Assembly (NCBI GenBank): GCA_910588505.1
Contig: CAJUPQ010000004.1
Coordinates: forward strand, 1-64,000
Origin: an uncultured Hungatella sp.
GTDB lineage: Bacteria > Bacillota > Clostridia > Lachnospirales > Lachnospiraceae
Direction of reading: 5' to 3'
DNA length: 64,000 nt
Shown: positions 44,843 through 54,822 of the stretch, piece after piece
Layout of the letters: each line of letters opens with the position of its first letter
Position numbering within the stretch: position 1 is the stretch's first letter
Program-made: the position numbers and the translations under genes
Notes under the pieces: model-generated
Databases searched by the model: none
The model's input: only the letters and a program-made list of their open reading frames with translations
What the model was told of the DNA's origin: nothing

Positions 44843-47800
44843 AATTTTTGTATCCTCTTCAAAGCAATGATTATTGAAATGTCATGGCCGTTAAATTCAT
44901 AGGCCTTCTCATAGCATTCGCGGGCTTTTCCCAGATCTCCCACAGCCTCATAGTACATGCCCAGGTGCTGGAATCCCTCATAACAGGCCTTATACCGGCA
45001 CTGGCGGCATCTGGGCCAGCGGGTCATGTCCTCCAGCATCTTAAGGCCTTTCTGCGTGTCCCCCAGGCAAATGTAGAGCCATCCAAACCGCATAAGCCTG
45101 GCAGGGCCAAAGGGCAGGTAGTTTAGATAGTTCTCCTCCGTGCCGCTTCCAGATTTACGAAAGTGCTCCAGAGACCTTGCGGCGTGGATCCTGGCATCCT
45201 TTTTCTTTCCACAGCGGAAGTACAGATACGCCAGCTTCCACTCCACTTCCCTGAGGTCGTCCTCATCCTCCGCCGCTGCCAGGGCTCGCTTGTAGTACCC
45301 CTCAGCCTTCTTAAAATCACCTAGGATGTCCTTATAAAAATAAGCCAAGTCGCACATCCGGCTGGTCTTCTTTTCCTTGGAAGCCTTGTTGACGCCCTTC
45401 ACATAGGTCTTCACCGCTTCCTTTTTCCTGCCCTTCAGGTACTGGATCATGGCCACGTTCTCATAGTAGTCCTCCAGCTCCGGCTCCATCTCAAAGTACC
45501 GAAGCGCGCTGTCATAATCCTCCAGGTACTGGTAGAGGAGCCCGATCTCCTTGCGGAAGGTCTTTCTGTCCGGAAACATCTCCAGATCCTTCTCATAGCA
45601 CCAGATGGCCTTTCTGTAATCCCCAAGGGCCTCATAGCAGTCCGCCATGTTGCTGTAGGGAAGTACGCTTTTGCCGTCCCCCATACACCGGGCAGCCTTC
45701 TCAAGACACTCTATAGCCTTCTCAAACTGTCCCAGGTATTTGTAACAGCAGCCCATATTGTTGTGGGAAGCCCAGTCGTCAGGTTCCAGGGCCAGGGCCT
45801 TCTCAAACTGTTCGATGGCCTCCTCAAGGCGGAAAGCGCTCATATACAGTCTGCCCTTTTCCACCAGATAATAACAGCTTTCCCTGACCTTCAGCTGAGC
45901 ATCTATGTAGCCCATAGCCTTGTCAAAATCCGCCGGATCGTAGGTGGTGGTGTATTTTTCCTTGTAATAGTCCGCCAGCTTTTCATTGGCGTCCCGGTAC
46001 CCCTCCTGGCAGTCCAGGGCTTTCTGAAATTCCTCCATAGCCAGAACCTTCATGCCCTGATTTTCTTGGCACAGCCCGCAGTTGTAGTGGAGAGCCGGGG
46101 TGGTGCCGTAGACTCCTTCTGCCTCCTTGTACTCTGCCAGGGCGCTTTTGTACTCTTTTCTGTCCAGATAGATATGTCCCCGTATCATGCGGTACTGCAT
46201 CCTGTTGGGATTCTGGTCTATGGCCTTTCCAAGGTGCTCAAGAGCCGCGTTCGTGTCATTGTCATCCCAGTATAGCAGGGAGAGCTCGTACTCCACCTCG
46301 GACTTGTCCTCGATATCCATATCCTCATCCGGAATCTCCCCCCGAAGAAGCTCCAGAAGTTCCCTGACAATGGCAAATGGCTTTTCCCGGTCTTCCCTTT
46401 TCTCCGCCAGATTCCTTAAAACCTTCACCTCGTAAAGCTTCATGTTAGGGCTGAACTCCACCTGGTTCTCCCTGGCCTTGTCCAAAACCCCGAGAGCGTC
46501 CGAAAACTGGTTGCTGTAGAAAAATGCCTCCACTGCCAGCATATATGGCTTGTAATATCCGGCATAAACCCGGATGGCGCGGTAATAGTCGTCCACCACC
46601 TGCTGCCCGTTCTTCATGGCATAGGCAGCCTCCTGCCGCTGAACGATAGCCGGAAAATATCCCTCGTCCCCGGCCAGGATCGTGTCGCACAAGTCAATAC
46701 ATTCCTTGTGCTTCTCATCCTCAAACAAAAGGTATGCTTTATACTGCATGCACGCCTGCTTATCGTGGTGTTCCTGGGCCGTCTCAATGGCCATGTCCAC
46801 ATATTTCAGGGCCTCCTCCTGCTTCTTCAGCTCAAAGCAGCACCCGCTTAAAATATGGCAGGCCCGGTATTCCCGGGAGATCCGTTTCTTGTTCTCCTCG
46901 CTGCCGTCGTTCGGCGTGGCCCTTATAAGCTTAAGCCACCGCTCCAGATGGGGAAGCGCCTCCTCATACTTCTCCGCCCGGTACAAAAGCCGGCCGCTTA
47001 AGTTTTCGTAGGAGTAGGTCTGCTCCTCATCAGGAACAAAATCTTTGATCAGCTCTATGGCCTCGTCAATATATTCATTCTGGAACAGACACCATCCAAG
47101 CTCAACCGTGTCCTTACATCTCTGACTCTCCTCAATATCCGGCCTTGCGATGGATTCCTTGTACTGAGCGATAAGCGCCTCGTTGGTCTTTCTCATGTCC
47201 TCCAGGACAGCCTCGTCCCTTCCGTCCATGTTCAAAAGATCCATCATCAGCTCTTTGGCTTCCTCATACTCCTTCTCGGCGATCAGGTATCTGGCAGCCC
47301 CGTATTTGGCTGTATAGTGGTCCGGATTGTCCTTAAGGATCCGCTTCCAGAGCTCATACGCCTCCTCCTTTCTGCCGGCAGCCCACCGGGCCTCCCCGCA
47401 GTACAGGAGAATGTAAGCGTCCCCGGGATACTTCTCCATAAGACGGTCTGTCAGCTCCTGGGCTTTTGTGACCTGGGACGGCAGACTCGCCGGATCTTCG
47501 GGTCTCTCCTGCCCCTCCTTAAGCCGCGGATCTCCCCGTTCCTCCCCGGCGTCCTGTGTCTTATCCTCCCGCCAGGACTCCCCCTCCAGCGAAAGAAGCC
47601 GCAGCCGCTCTGCGTCCACATAAGGGTGGTATACGCCAAAAGTCTCCAGCTCATCCAGCTTCTCCAAAAGCCCGTCCTTTTCCCCCCGGTCGATCTGGCG
47701 CTTTACGTCCAGATAATTGCGGATATAGGCGTCGGCGTCCATGTTCTCCTCATCCGTCACCTGAAACAAGCTGTAGTCAATAAAGGAATCGTGCTGGATA

Positions 47801-48285
47801 TAGTATGTGGCGTAATCCAGAAAATCCTTGGGAAACTTCTGAAGGATGTTGTCCCTGTCCTCCACGATCTGAAACTGTCTATCCACCAGCTGCCAGACAG
47901 GCCGGGGGAGATAAATGTGGTCCATAAGGTACAAAAGAAAAGCTTCCCTGGCTTCCAGGGACGTATCCAGATCGTCGCACACCGGATCCGACAGCGCCTG
48001 CTGCCACTTCTGTGTATCCTGCCTTGCGCGGATGTCCCTGTAAATCCGGTCAACCTGCTCCACCCAGAGGTCGATCTGGGTCTTTTCCTTCTCTTCCCCC
48101 TCATCATCCTCAGGCTGCCTGGCAAACCGCAGAGCCTCCTCATAAGCCTCCCGAAGCCGCTTAAACCCCTCCGGATCATCCTCCGGGTTGGTGTTCTTAA
48201 GAAGCGCTCGGTAGGCGTCCCGTATTCTATGTTCATCTTTCGTCTCCTGGATCCCCAGGACACGGAATATCATCTGCCGTTCCAT
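44839..48285 (-). CDS. J-domain-like protein with extended TPR array
   Basis: 1148 residues. The first 50 look like a J domain (FRVLGIQETKDEHRIRDAYR then FKRLREAYEEAL), but the HPD tripeptide that activates Hsp70 is replaced by NPED at 33-36. A helical middle is followed by many tetratricopeptide repeats from about residue 290 to the end (for example WASHNNMGCCYKYLGQFEKA). No signal or membrane segment. Coupled by ATGA to an HscC-like Hsp70, its presumed partner. I start at MERQMIF behind GGAGGGAATAGG. Confidence 0.85.
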   Translation of the reverse strand: MERQMIFRVLGIQETKDEHRIRDAYRALLKNTNPEDDPEGFKRLREAYEEALRFARQPEDDEGEEKEKTQIDLWVEQVDRIYRDIRARQDTQKWQQALSDPVCDDLDTSLEAREAFLLYLMDHIYLPRPVWQLVDRQFQIVEDRDNILQKFPKDFLDYATYYIQHDSFIDYSLFQVTDEENMDADAYIRNYLDVKRQIDRGEKDGLLEKLDELETFGVYHPYVDAERLRLLSLEGESWREDKTQDAGEERGDPRLKEGQERPEDPASLPSQVTKAQELTDRLMEKYPGDAYILLYCGEARWAAGRKEEAYELWKRILKDNPDHYTAKYGAARYLIAEKEYEEAKELMMDLLNMDGRDEAVLEDMRKTNEALIAQYKESIARPDIEESQRCKDTVELGWCLFQNEYIDEAIELIKDFVPDEEQTYSYENLSGRLLYRAEKYEEALPHLERWLKLIRATPNDGSEENKKRISREYRACHILSGCCFELKKQEEALKYVDMAIETAQEHHDKQACMQYKAYLLFEDEKHKECIDLCDTILAGDEGYFPAIVQRQEAAYAMKNGQQVVDDYYRAIRVYAGYYKPYMLAVEAFFYSNQFSDALGVLDKARENQVEFSPNMKLYEVKVLRNLAEKREDREKPFAIVRELLELLRGEIPDEDMDIEDKSEVEYELSLLYWDDNDTNAALEHLGKAIDQNPNRMQYRMIRGHIYLDRKEYKSALAEYKEAEGVYGTTPALHYNCGLCQENQGMKVLAMEEFQKALDCQEGYRDANEKLADYYKEKYTTTYDPADFDKAMGYIDAQLKVRESCYYLVEKGRLYMSAFRLEEAIEQFEKALALEPDDWASHNNMGCCYKYLGQFEKAIECLEKAARCMGDGKSVLPYSNMADCYEALGDYRKAIWCYEKDLEMFPDRKTFRKEIGLLYQYLEDYDSALRYFEMEPELEDYYENVAMIQYLKGRKKEAVKTYVKGVNKASKEKKTSRMCDLAYFYKDILGDFKKAEGYYKRALAAAEDEDDLREVEWKLAYLYFRCGKKKDARIHAARSLEHFRKSGSGTEENYLNYLPFGPARLMRFGWLYICLGDTQKGLKMLEDMTRWPRCRQCRYKACYEGFQHLGMYYEAVGDLGKARECYEKAYEFNGHDISIIIALKRIQKL

Positions 48286-48358
48286 CCTATTCCCTCCCTC
48301 TCCAAATATAAACTGTCTTTCTCCCCCCGAAACAGCAACTCTCTCTATTTTATACAAC

Positions 48359-49822
48359 TCACCTGCCACTTGTCAATGTTAAGTCTCGCCTAAGTCCCTT
48401 GGGATAATGATTTTTCAGCACATCCCCCACCTGCTTGGCCCAGCCGACAGAGTACTGCCCGGCGCCTACAAGAGTCCAACCGTTGCCATACTCCCGGCCT
48501 GCCCGCCCTGCCTTTAAGGCCTCGCCCCGCACATATGCCTCTATCTGGGGGCTTTCCTCCTCCCACGTCTGCCACCGCTTTACCTGATCCTTTTTCAGGT
48601 ACAGAGCCAGACTGTGGGACGGCTCAAACCGGTTCTTTTTCCACGTCCCCAGATGCAGCCCAGGCCGCAGCACCCGAAGCCCCGAAAGCTCCGGCATCTC
48701 CTCCGGCGCCAGATACAGCTGGTCCCCGAAAAGCACCATCCGCTCCACGGCCTCAAGGCCAAACCTGCGGCCTTCCCCGGTTAATGTCTCCTGACAGAAT
48801 TCCTGCCACAAAAGCTTCACCTGCCTGTCCTTTACATAGGAAGGGCTTCTCTGCTTCCTTTTCTCGTCCACAGCGCCTTTATCCTTTCCCAGCACCGCCG
48901 CGAAATGTCCCTCCCCCTTTACATGGTGGGGCCAGACGCGGACCGTTTTGACCAGTCCTTCCTGTCCTCCCTCTACCCACTGGGGGCAGCCGCTGTCAAA
49001 GCCCTCCCACACAGAAGGCGTCTCTACATAAAACTCCGGATTCCGCTTAAGGAATCCCTGGATACTGCCCTCGTTCTCCTCCGGGGAAAAGGTGCAGGTA
49101 GAATACACCAGCCTGCCTCCCGGCCGGACCATGCTCCCGGCCCAGTCCAGGATCTGAGCCTGCCTTCTGGCACACATGGCCACATTTTCCTGGCTCCAAT
49201 GGCTTCTGGCCTCTTCGTCCTTCCGAAACATCCCCTCCCCGGAGCAGGGGGCGTCCACCACCACCTTGTCAAAAAAACAGGGAAAGCGCAGGGAAAGCTC
49301 CCGCGGCTCCTCATTTGTCACCACCCCGTTGGAAATGCCCATCCGCTCCACGTTTTGGGACAGGATCTTTGCCCTGGCTGGATGGATCTCATTGGCTACC
49401 AGAAGTCCACGGCCTTTAAGCCCTCCCCCGATCTGGGTCGTCTTCCCCCCTGGCGCGCCGCACAGATCCAGAACCTTGTCCCCTGGCCTTGCGTCCAAAA
49501 GCTCAGCCACCGCCATGGCGCTTGGCTCCTGGATATAGTAAACCCCAGCCTCATGCCAGACATGCCTTCCCGGCCCCGTGTTCCTGTCATAATAATACCC
49601 GCTCTCTGCCCAGGGGATCTTTTCAAGTCCAAACCGGGCCGTAAGCTCCAAAACCGCCGCCGCGTCCAAAACCTTCAGTGGGTTCAGCCGCAGCCCCGGC
49701 GTCCGCTCCTGCCCATAGCTTTCCACAAACCCGGCGTACTCCCTCTCCCCCAAAAGCCCTCTCATCTTTTGGAGAAACTCCTTTGGAAGCTCTACATGCT
49801 TATGCTCGTCCCTTGCCACCAT
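48359..49822 (-). CDS. rsmF: 16S rRNA (cytosine-5)-methyltransferase, RsmF/NOL1-NOP2-Sun type
   Basis: SAM-dependent RNA m5C methyltransferase of 487 residues. Motif I DLCGAPGGKTTQ, the catalytic-pair motifs VDAPCSGEGMF and VYSTCTFSPEENE are intact, and a C-terminal RsmF-type extension with a PUA-like end is present. I start at MVARDEHKH behind GAGGGAGACAGAT; the frame continues upstream into the next gene. The exact target cytosine is assumed from the family. Confidence 0.92.
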   Translation of the reverse strand: MVARDEHKHVELPKEFLQKMRGLLGEREYAGFVESYGQERTPGLRLNPLKVLDAAAVLELTARFGLEKIPWAESGYYYDRNTGPGRHVWHEAGVYYIQEPSAMAVAELLDARPGDKVLDLCGAPGGKTTQIGGGLKGRGLLVANEIHPARAKILSQNVERMGISNGVVTNEEPRELSLRFPCFFDKVVVDAPCSGEGMFRKDEEARSHWSQENVAMCARRQAQILDWAGSMVRPGGRLVYSTCTFSPEENEGSIQGFLKRNPEFYVETPSVWEGFDSGCPQWVEGGQEGLVKTVRVWPHHVKGEGHFAAVLGKDKGAVDEKRKQRSPSYVKDRQVKLLWQEFCQETLTGEGRRFGLEAVERMVLFGDQLYLAPEEMPELSGLRVLRPGLHLGTWKKNRFEPSHSLALYLKKDQVKRWQTWEEESPQIEAYVRGEALKAGRAGREYGNGWTLVGAGQYSVGWAKQVGDVLKNHYPKGLRRDLTLTSGR

Positions 49823-49853
49823 ATCTGTCTCCCTCTTATGCCCTGACCGGACC

Positions 49854-51518
49854 CTATTTCCCAAACAACGTCCCCAAAAGCCCTCTCCCGATGCTGGCCC
49901 CCAGGTTGCCGCCCAGCTTCTTTCCAAAGCTTCCGCCTACATTCTTGCCGATCTCATTGCCCACTTCCCGGCCAATGGTCCCGGCAGCCGTCTTGGCTAC
50001 ACTGGCCACAGCCTTCTTTTTGGCCTGCTCCCGCTGCTGGGCCTCCCTGGCCAGGGCCTTTTCCTTCCGCTCTTTCTCCCGTATCTCCTCCCGCCTGCGG
50101 CGCTCTTCTTCCTTTTCCCTCTCTTTCTCCTGTCTTAGAGCCTCCTTCTGGGCCTCCCGTTCCGCCTTTTCCTGCTCCTTTTTTCTGGCCCCCAATTCCT
50201 CCTGCTGCTTCTGGAAGGTCTCCTGCTGCTTAAGTTTTCTCTGGAAAAACTCATAGGCAGAGTCCCGGTCAATCATGGTCCCGTACTTGGAGTAGAGCAT
50301 CTGCCCCTGGGTCTGTGCCGTTCTCTCGGACTGGCTGATCGGTCCCATAAGGCTCTGGGGCGGAAGGATCTTTGCCCGCCTTACTGCGGATGGAACGCCG
50401 TCTTTATCGAGAAATGACACCAGGGCCTCCCCGATACCCAGCTGACTGATGGCTTCCCTGGTATCAAAAGCCGGATTCTCCCGAAAAGAGTCCGCCGCCG
50501 CTTTCACCGCCTTCTGCTCCGCAGGGGTGTAGGCGTGGAGCGCGTGCTGGATCTTATTGCCCAGCTGGCCTAAGATCCCGTCCGGGATATCCTTAGGGCT
50601 CTGGGTAATAAAATAGATGCCCACGCCCTTTGACCGCACCAGCTTCACCACCTGCTCCAGCTTCTGCATCAGCGCCTTGGGAGCGTCGTCAAACAGCAGG
50701 TGGGCCTCGTCAAAGAAAAACATCATCTTAGGTTTCGGACAGTCCCCGGCCTCTGGAAGGACCTCAAACAGCTCTGACACCATCCAAAGCATAAAGGTGG
50801 AATACATCTTCGGATTGTGAATCAGGCTCTCACTGTGAAGGATGTTCACCATCCCCCGGCCCTGACTGTCCTGTCTGAACCAGTCCCGGATATCCAGAGC
50901 CGGCTCGCCGAAAAACTGCTCTCCCCCCTGCTCCTCCAAAGAGGCCAGATTCCGAAGGATGCTGTTGATGCTCTGCTTTGGCAGGCTGCCGTACCTTAAG
51001 GCGTACTCCTTGTTGTTCTCCGCCACATACGCGAGCATGGACCGCAGATCCTTGACATCTAAAAGCAGCAGCCCTTCCTCGTCCGCGATTCGAAACACGA
51101 TAGTCAGCACATCGGTCTGAGTGTCTGTAAGCCCCATAAGCCGTGCCAGAAGCGTTGGCCCCATCTCGGAGATGGTGGTGCGCAGGGGAAGCCCCATCTC
51201 CCCGAAAATATCCCAGAAACACACCGGATACCCACGCCGCGCAAAGCCTTTGCCCTCTAACCCCAGCTGTTCCACTCTCTCCCTGACCTTGGAATCATCC
51301 TCCCCCGGACAGCACATCCCGGACAGATCTCCCTTCACATCCGCCAAAAACACCGGAACCCCCATCTCGCTGAAGGATTCCGCCATCACCTTAAGGGTCA
51401 CCGTCTTTCCCGTCCCCGTAGCCCCTGCTATAAGGCCGTGGCGGTTGGCCATCTCCGGCCGGATACACAGCTTCTCTCCCTGGTCGTCCCCGATCCACGG
51501 CATCCCATCATAAACCAT
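49854..51518 (-). CDS. HerA-like ATPase, DUF853 family
   Basis: 554-residue P-loop NTPase related to HerA/FtsK DNA translocases (YjgR type). Walker A GATGTGKTV near residue 36, Walker B KMMFFFDEAHLLF near residue 265, and the arginine-finger-bearing VRSKGVGIYFITQSPKDIP follow. The last 150 residues are a charged coiled coil (RQEKEREKEEERRRREEIRE) ending in a Gly-rich tail (GGSFGKKLGGNLGASIGRGL). Function in DNA processing is presumed. No NurA nuclease neighbour is seen. Start behind GGAGGGTATGATAA. Confidence 0.9.
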   Translation of the reverse strand: MVYDGMPWIGDDQGEKLCIRPEMANRHGLIAGATGTGKTVTLKVMAESFSEMGVPVFLADVKGDLSGMCCPGEDDSKVRERVEQLGLEGKGFARRGYPVCFWDIFGEMGLPLRTTISEMGPTLLARLMGLTDTQTDVLTIVFRIADEEGLLLLDVKDLRSMLAYVAENNKEYALRYGSLPKQSINSILRNLASLEEQGGEQFFGEPALDIRDWFRQDSQGRGMVNILHSESLIHNPKMYSTFMLWMVSELFEVLPEAGDCPKPKMMFFFDEAHLLFDDAPKALMQKLEQVVKLVRSKGVGIYFITQSPKDIPDGILGQLGNKIQHALHAYTPAEQKAVKAAADSFRENPAFDTREAISQLGIGEALVSFLDKDGVPSAVRRAKILPPQSLMGPISQSERTAQTQGQMLYSKYGTMIDRDSAYEFFQRKLKQQETFQKQQEELGARKKEQEKAEREAQKEALRQEKEREKEEERRRREEIREKERKEKALAREAQQREQAKKKAVASVAKTAAGTIGREVGNEIGKNVGGSFGKKLGGNLGASIGRGLLGTLFGK

Positions 51519-51623
51519 TTATCATACCCTCCTAATCTCCTGATCTCTTTTTGTGTTTATACCAGTTTATCACGTTGTCCCCCATCTGTCCATTCCGCTC
51601 TCCATAAACAGGAACCTATAACG

Positions 51624-51663
51624 CAAAAAAATGCTCTGAGAATAAACTTCCCAAAGCACTCTT
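51624..51663 (-). terminator. Terminator after the DUF6465 gene
   Basis: On the minus strand AGTGCTTTG and CAGAGCAT form a stem with a G-U pair, followed by TTTTTTT. Confidence 0.7.
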
Positions 51664-51699
51664 TCCTTTCCGTCCCCCAAAAAGGGACCCGCTTACCTT

Positions 51700-52086
51700 C
51701 TACAGCTGGATCTTGTAATCCTCGTTCCCCTCTCCGTTGACCGCATAGTAGGCAACGCCCTCATCCGGCTTTACATACAGGTCCATGGACTTGATCTCCC
51801 CCTCCGGGTTCTTCTCTGCATAAGCCTTCTTGGCAGCCTCCAGCACATCCTTTGCCACAATGTCCTTGCCGTTAAACTGGATCGTCACCGTCACTGCCGG
51901 CTCCGCCTTCTTGGCAGCTGTCTTCTTTGGGGCGGCCTTCTTGGGAGCTTCCTCCTTAACTGGTTCTGTCTCCTTAACCGGCTCTGCCTCTGCTTTCTTT
52001 GTCGCAGTCTTCTTTGGGGCGGTCTTCTTTACCTCTGTCTCCTGAACCGCAACGCTCTCCTCTAATACCTTTTTTGATCTTGCCAT
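51700..52086 (-). CDS. DUF6465 family protein
   Basis: 128 residues. The first 65 are a low-complexity Lys/Ala/Pro/Glu repeat (KKTAPKKTATKK, APKKAAPKKTAAKK) like histone H1-type tails; the C-terminal half is a small folded domain (VTIQFNGKDIVAKDVLEAAK; DLYVKPDEGVAYYAVNG) matching DUF6465 of Lachnospiraceae. The basic tail could bind nucleic acid, which is inference. Monocistronic with its own terminator. Start follows GGAGGATTAGGAA. Confidence 0.8.
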   Translation of the reverse strand: MARSKKVLEESVAVQETEVKKTAPKKTATKKAEAEPVKETEPVKEEAPKKAAPKKTAAKKAEPAVTVTIQFNGKDIVAKDVLEAAKKAYAEKNPEGEIKSMDLYVKPDEGVAYYAVNGEGNEDYKIQL

Positions 52087-52219
52087 TTCCTAATCCTCCT
52101 AAAACTACTTATTTTGATATTCAATATATGTTTACCTGCTATCATCCGGTCATTCTAATTTTGTCAATTTGCAATGGTTGAAGTATAGACCAGTTTTTCT
52201 ATTTTGTCAACCTAACCTG

Positions 52220-53173
52220 CTAAAATACGCCGTTTTGCACGGATTTTCCATAGAAAATCCCCTGATACAGGCCATTTTCACGAAACTTTCCCACTATGGT
52301 GTTGAGTACCAGCCGTTTGTTGCCGCTCCAGGAAGGCTCCAGCAAAAGTCTCTTGGGGCCGTCTCCGCTTACGCGGTGGATCACTACTGACTGGGGAAGC
52401 CGGGCAATGGACTCGGTCACCAGCCCTGCGTATTCCTCCAGGGAGGGCAGCGGGAAAGGAGCTTCCTGGTAGAGAGCCTCCAGCCGGGTTCCTTTCAGTA
52501 TATGAAGCAGCTGCAGTTTTATTCCGTCCACGTTCAGCCTTCCCAGATAGTCTACCGTCTCAAGCATCCGCTCCCTGCTCTCGCCGGGAAGCCCAAGGAT
52601 CACGTGGACAACCACCGTAAGCCCAGCCGCCTTAAGCCTTCTGTAAGCGTCCTCAAACACAGGCAGCTCATACCCTCTGCCGATGAACCTGGCCGTATCC
52701 TCATGAATGGTCTGAAGCCCTAACTCCACCCACACCGACTTTCTCTCATTTAGCTTTCTCAAAAGCTCCACCGTATCATCTGGCAGGCAGTCCGGCCTGG
52801 TGCCAACGGAGATCCCAACGATCAGGGGATGGTCCATGGCCCTTGAAAACAGCTTTTCCAGGTAATCCGCCGGCCCGTAGGTGTTGGTGTAAGACTGAAA
52901 ATAGGCGATAAACGGCCCGTCCTTTGGGATCTTTCCCGCCACACGTCCCCTGGCCTCCTCGATCTGCTGCCACACGTCCTTATGTCTGCCAAAAGACGCC
53001 GCAAATTCTCCTGACCCGCCCTGGCTGCAGAAGATACACCCGCCGACGCCCAGAGTCCCGTCCCGGTTCGGGCAGGTCATGCCGCCGTCCAGCGCCAGCT
53101 TATAGACCTTTTTCCCGAACCGCTCTTTCAGCTCATAGTCCAGGCTGTGGTAAGGTTTGTCACCCCAGAACAT
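52220..53173 (-). CDS. Radical SAM protein, TIGR01212/YtqA family
   Basis: 317-residue radical SAM protein with the family's unusual cluster motif C-x10-C-x2-C (CPNRDGTLGVGGCIFC near residue 34). Partial TIM barrel follows (VGISVGTRPDCLPDD, WVELGLQTIHEDTARFIGRG). Members are thought to act on RNA or sulfur insertion, but the reaction is not established. Start behind GGAGGAAGACCGCTC. Confidence 0.92.
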   Translation of the reverse strand: MFWGDKPYHSLDYELKERFGKKVYKLALDGGMTCPNRDGTLGVGGCIFCSQGGSGEFAASFGRHKDVWQQIEEARGRVAGKIPKDGPFIAYFQSYTNTYGPADYLEKLFSRAMDHPLIVGISVGTRPDCLPDDTVELLRKLNERKSVWVELGLQTIHEDTARFIGRGYELPVFEDAYRRLKAAGLTVVVHVILGLPGESRERMLETVDYLGRLNVDGIKLQLLHILKGTRLEALYQEAPFPLPSLEEYAGLVTESIARLPQSVVIHRVSGDGPKRLLLEPSWSGNKRLVLNTIVGKFRENGLYQGIFYGKSVQNGVF

Positions 53174-53210
53174 GAGCGGTCTTCCTCCCCTTTTTCCGGC
53201 TCTCTTTAAC

Positions 53211-54605
53211 CTACTCGCAGGAAGGGGAGGCGACTTCCTCCCGCTTTTCGTCAGCCCCGGGCATCCGCTGCTTTAAAAGCTTCATCACGTGGAAATAAGC
53301 GGGGATCAAAAACAGGTCCGCCGCGATCCAGGCCGCCGGGTTGGCCAGGCAGGCGCCGGAATACCCGAAGACCGGCACCAGGCAGAAACCTACCAGGGAT
53401 CTGGCCGCCATCTCGCATACCCCAGCCACAATGGCAAGCTTGGAAAACCCAAGCCCCTGGATCATAAACCGGACGATATTTACAAGCGCCAGCGGAAAAT
53501 ACATGGCGGAGTTGGTCAAAAGAAACCGTCTGGCATTGGCCAGGATCTGGGTCTCCCCGGCGTCCACAAACATCAGGGCAATGGTATCGCTGAACAGATA
53601 CAAAACCACGAAAGCTCCTAAAGCGTAGAGAGCCCCCAAAATCACACAGTCTTTCATGCCCTGGCCGATCCGGTCAAGCCTTCTGGCCCCCACGTTCTGT
53701 CCGCCGTATGTGGCCATGGTAGCGCCCATGGCGTCAAAGGGACAGCAGAAAAACATGCTGACCTTGCTGCCTGCTGTGACTGACGCCACGGCCACGGAAC
53801 CTAAGGTGTTAACCGCGGTCTGTATGACCACGCTGCCGATGGCTGTGATGGAATACTGAAGCCCCATGGGGATCCCCATGCCGCACAGGGTCCTCATGGC
53901 GTTTACGTCCGGCTTCCACTCGTCCTTCTCCATCTTCAGGATCGTAAATTTCTTTTTCATATACAGAAGGCACAGCACGCCCGACACGCCCTGGGAGATC
54001 ACTGTGGCCCACGCCGCCCCCGCTACGCCCATGTTCAGCACTGTGATGGTAAACAGATCCAGGGCCACGTTCATGACAGAGGAAATCAGCAGAAAATACA
54101 AAGGCGTGGTGCTGTCTCCCATGGAGCGGATGATGCCTGACAGCATATTGTAAAGGTAGGTGACAGGTATACCCAGAAAAATCACAAATATGTAGGCGTA
54201 AGCTCCGTCTATAATGTCCTGAGGCGTTCTCATAAGCCCCAGGATCGTTTTACATAAAAGGCACACGGTAACAGTCATTACCGCGGCAAAGCCCGCGGCC
54301 AGATACCCGCTGTTGGCCACATACCTGCGCAGCGCCGTCTCGTTCTTCTCGCCGAACTTCTGGGCCACAGGGATGGCAAAGCCGCTGCAGATCCCCATAC
54401 AAAACCCGATGATCATAAAATTGATGGAACCTGTAGAGCCCACAGACGCCAGAGCCTGAACCCCCAGATATTTTCCAACAATGATGGTGTCCATCATACT
54501 GTAAAACTGCTGAAATAAAAGTCCAAACAGCATGGGCACCAAAAACCCCAGGATCAACTTCATCGGCGACCCGTTTGTCATATCTTTCATTGCTCTTCCA
54601 GCCAT
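53211..54605 (-). CDS. MATE family efflux transporter
   Basis: 464-residue membrane antiporter. The N-terminus GSPMKLILGFLVPMLFGLLF followed by QQFYSMMDTIIVGKYLG is typical, and the second half repeats the pattern (GIPMGLQYSITAIGSVVIQTAVN). I start at MAGRAMKD behind AAAGGAGGAATTGGATA. Substrate unknown. It ends in a charged tail, and is divergent from the deacetylase gene. Confidence 0.93.
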   Translation of the reverse strand: MAGRAMKDMTNGSPMKLILGFLVPMLFGLLFQQFYSMMDTIIVGKYLGVQALASVGSTGSINFMIIGFCMGICSGFAIPVAQKFGEKNETALRRYVANSGYLAAGFAAVMTVTVCLLCKTILGLMRTPQDIIDGAYAYIFVIFLGIPVTYLYNMLSGIIRSMGDSTTPLYFLLISSVMNVALDLFTITVLNMGVAGAAWATVISQGVSGVLCLLYMKKKFTILKMEKDEWKPDVNAMRTLCGMGIPMGLQYSITAIGSVVIQTAVNTLGSVAVASVTAGSKVSMFFCCPFDAMGATMATYGGQNVGARRLDRIGQGMKDCVILGALYALGAFVVLYLFSDTIALMFVDAGETQILANARRFLLTNSAMYFPLALVNIVRFMIQGLGFSKLAIVAGVCEMAARSLVGFCLVPVFGYSGACLANPAAWIAADLFLIPAYFHVMKLLKQRMPGADEKREEVASPSCE

Positions 54606-54822
54606 TATCCAATTCCTCCTTTTTCCCCCAGGATCTGCCCGGCGTTCCATCTCCCGTTCCCGGCCCCTGTTTCCCCGCAGCTCCGTTTCCTGCAGCTTTG
54701 TTCCCCGGTTTCAAGGCCCGCCAGGCTCCATTTAATGCTACAAGTTCCTAAGTTTATCACATTCCCGCATTTTTGCAAGTAGAAACTCATATGCTTTTAC
54801 AAAACAATTTTGGGAGTTTTTC

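Noticed and set aside
47317..48393. 358-codon plus-strand frame
   Set aside because: Antisense to the J-like/TPR gene; no domain and no start signal.
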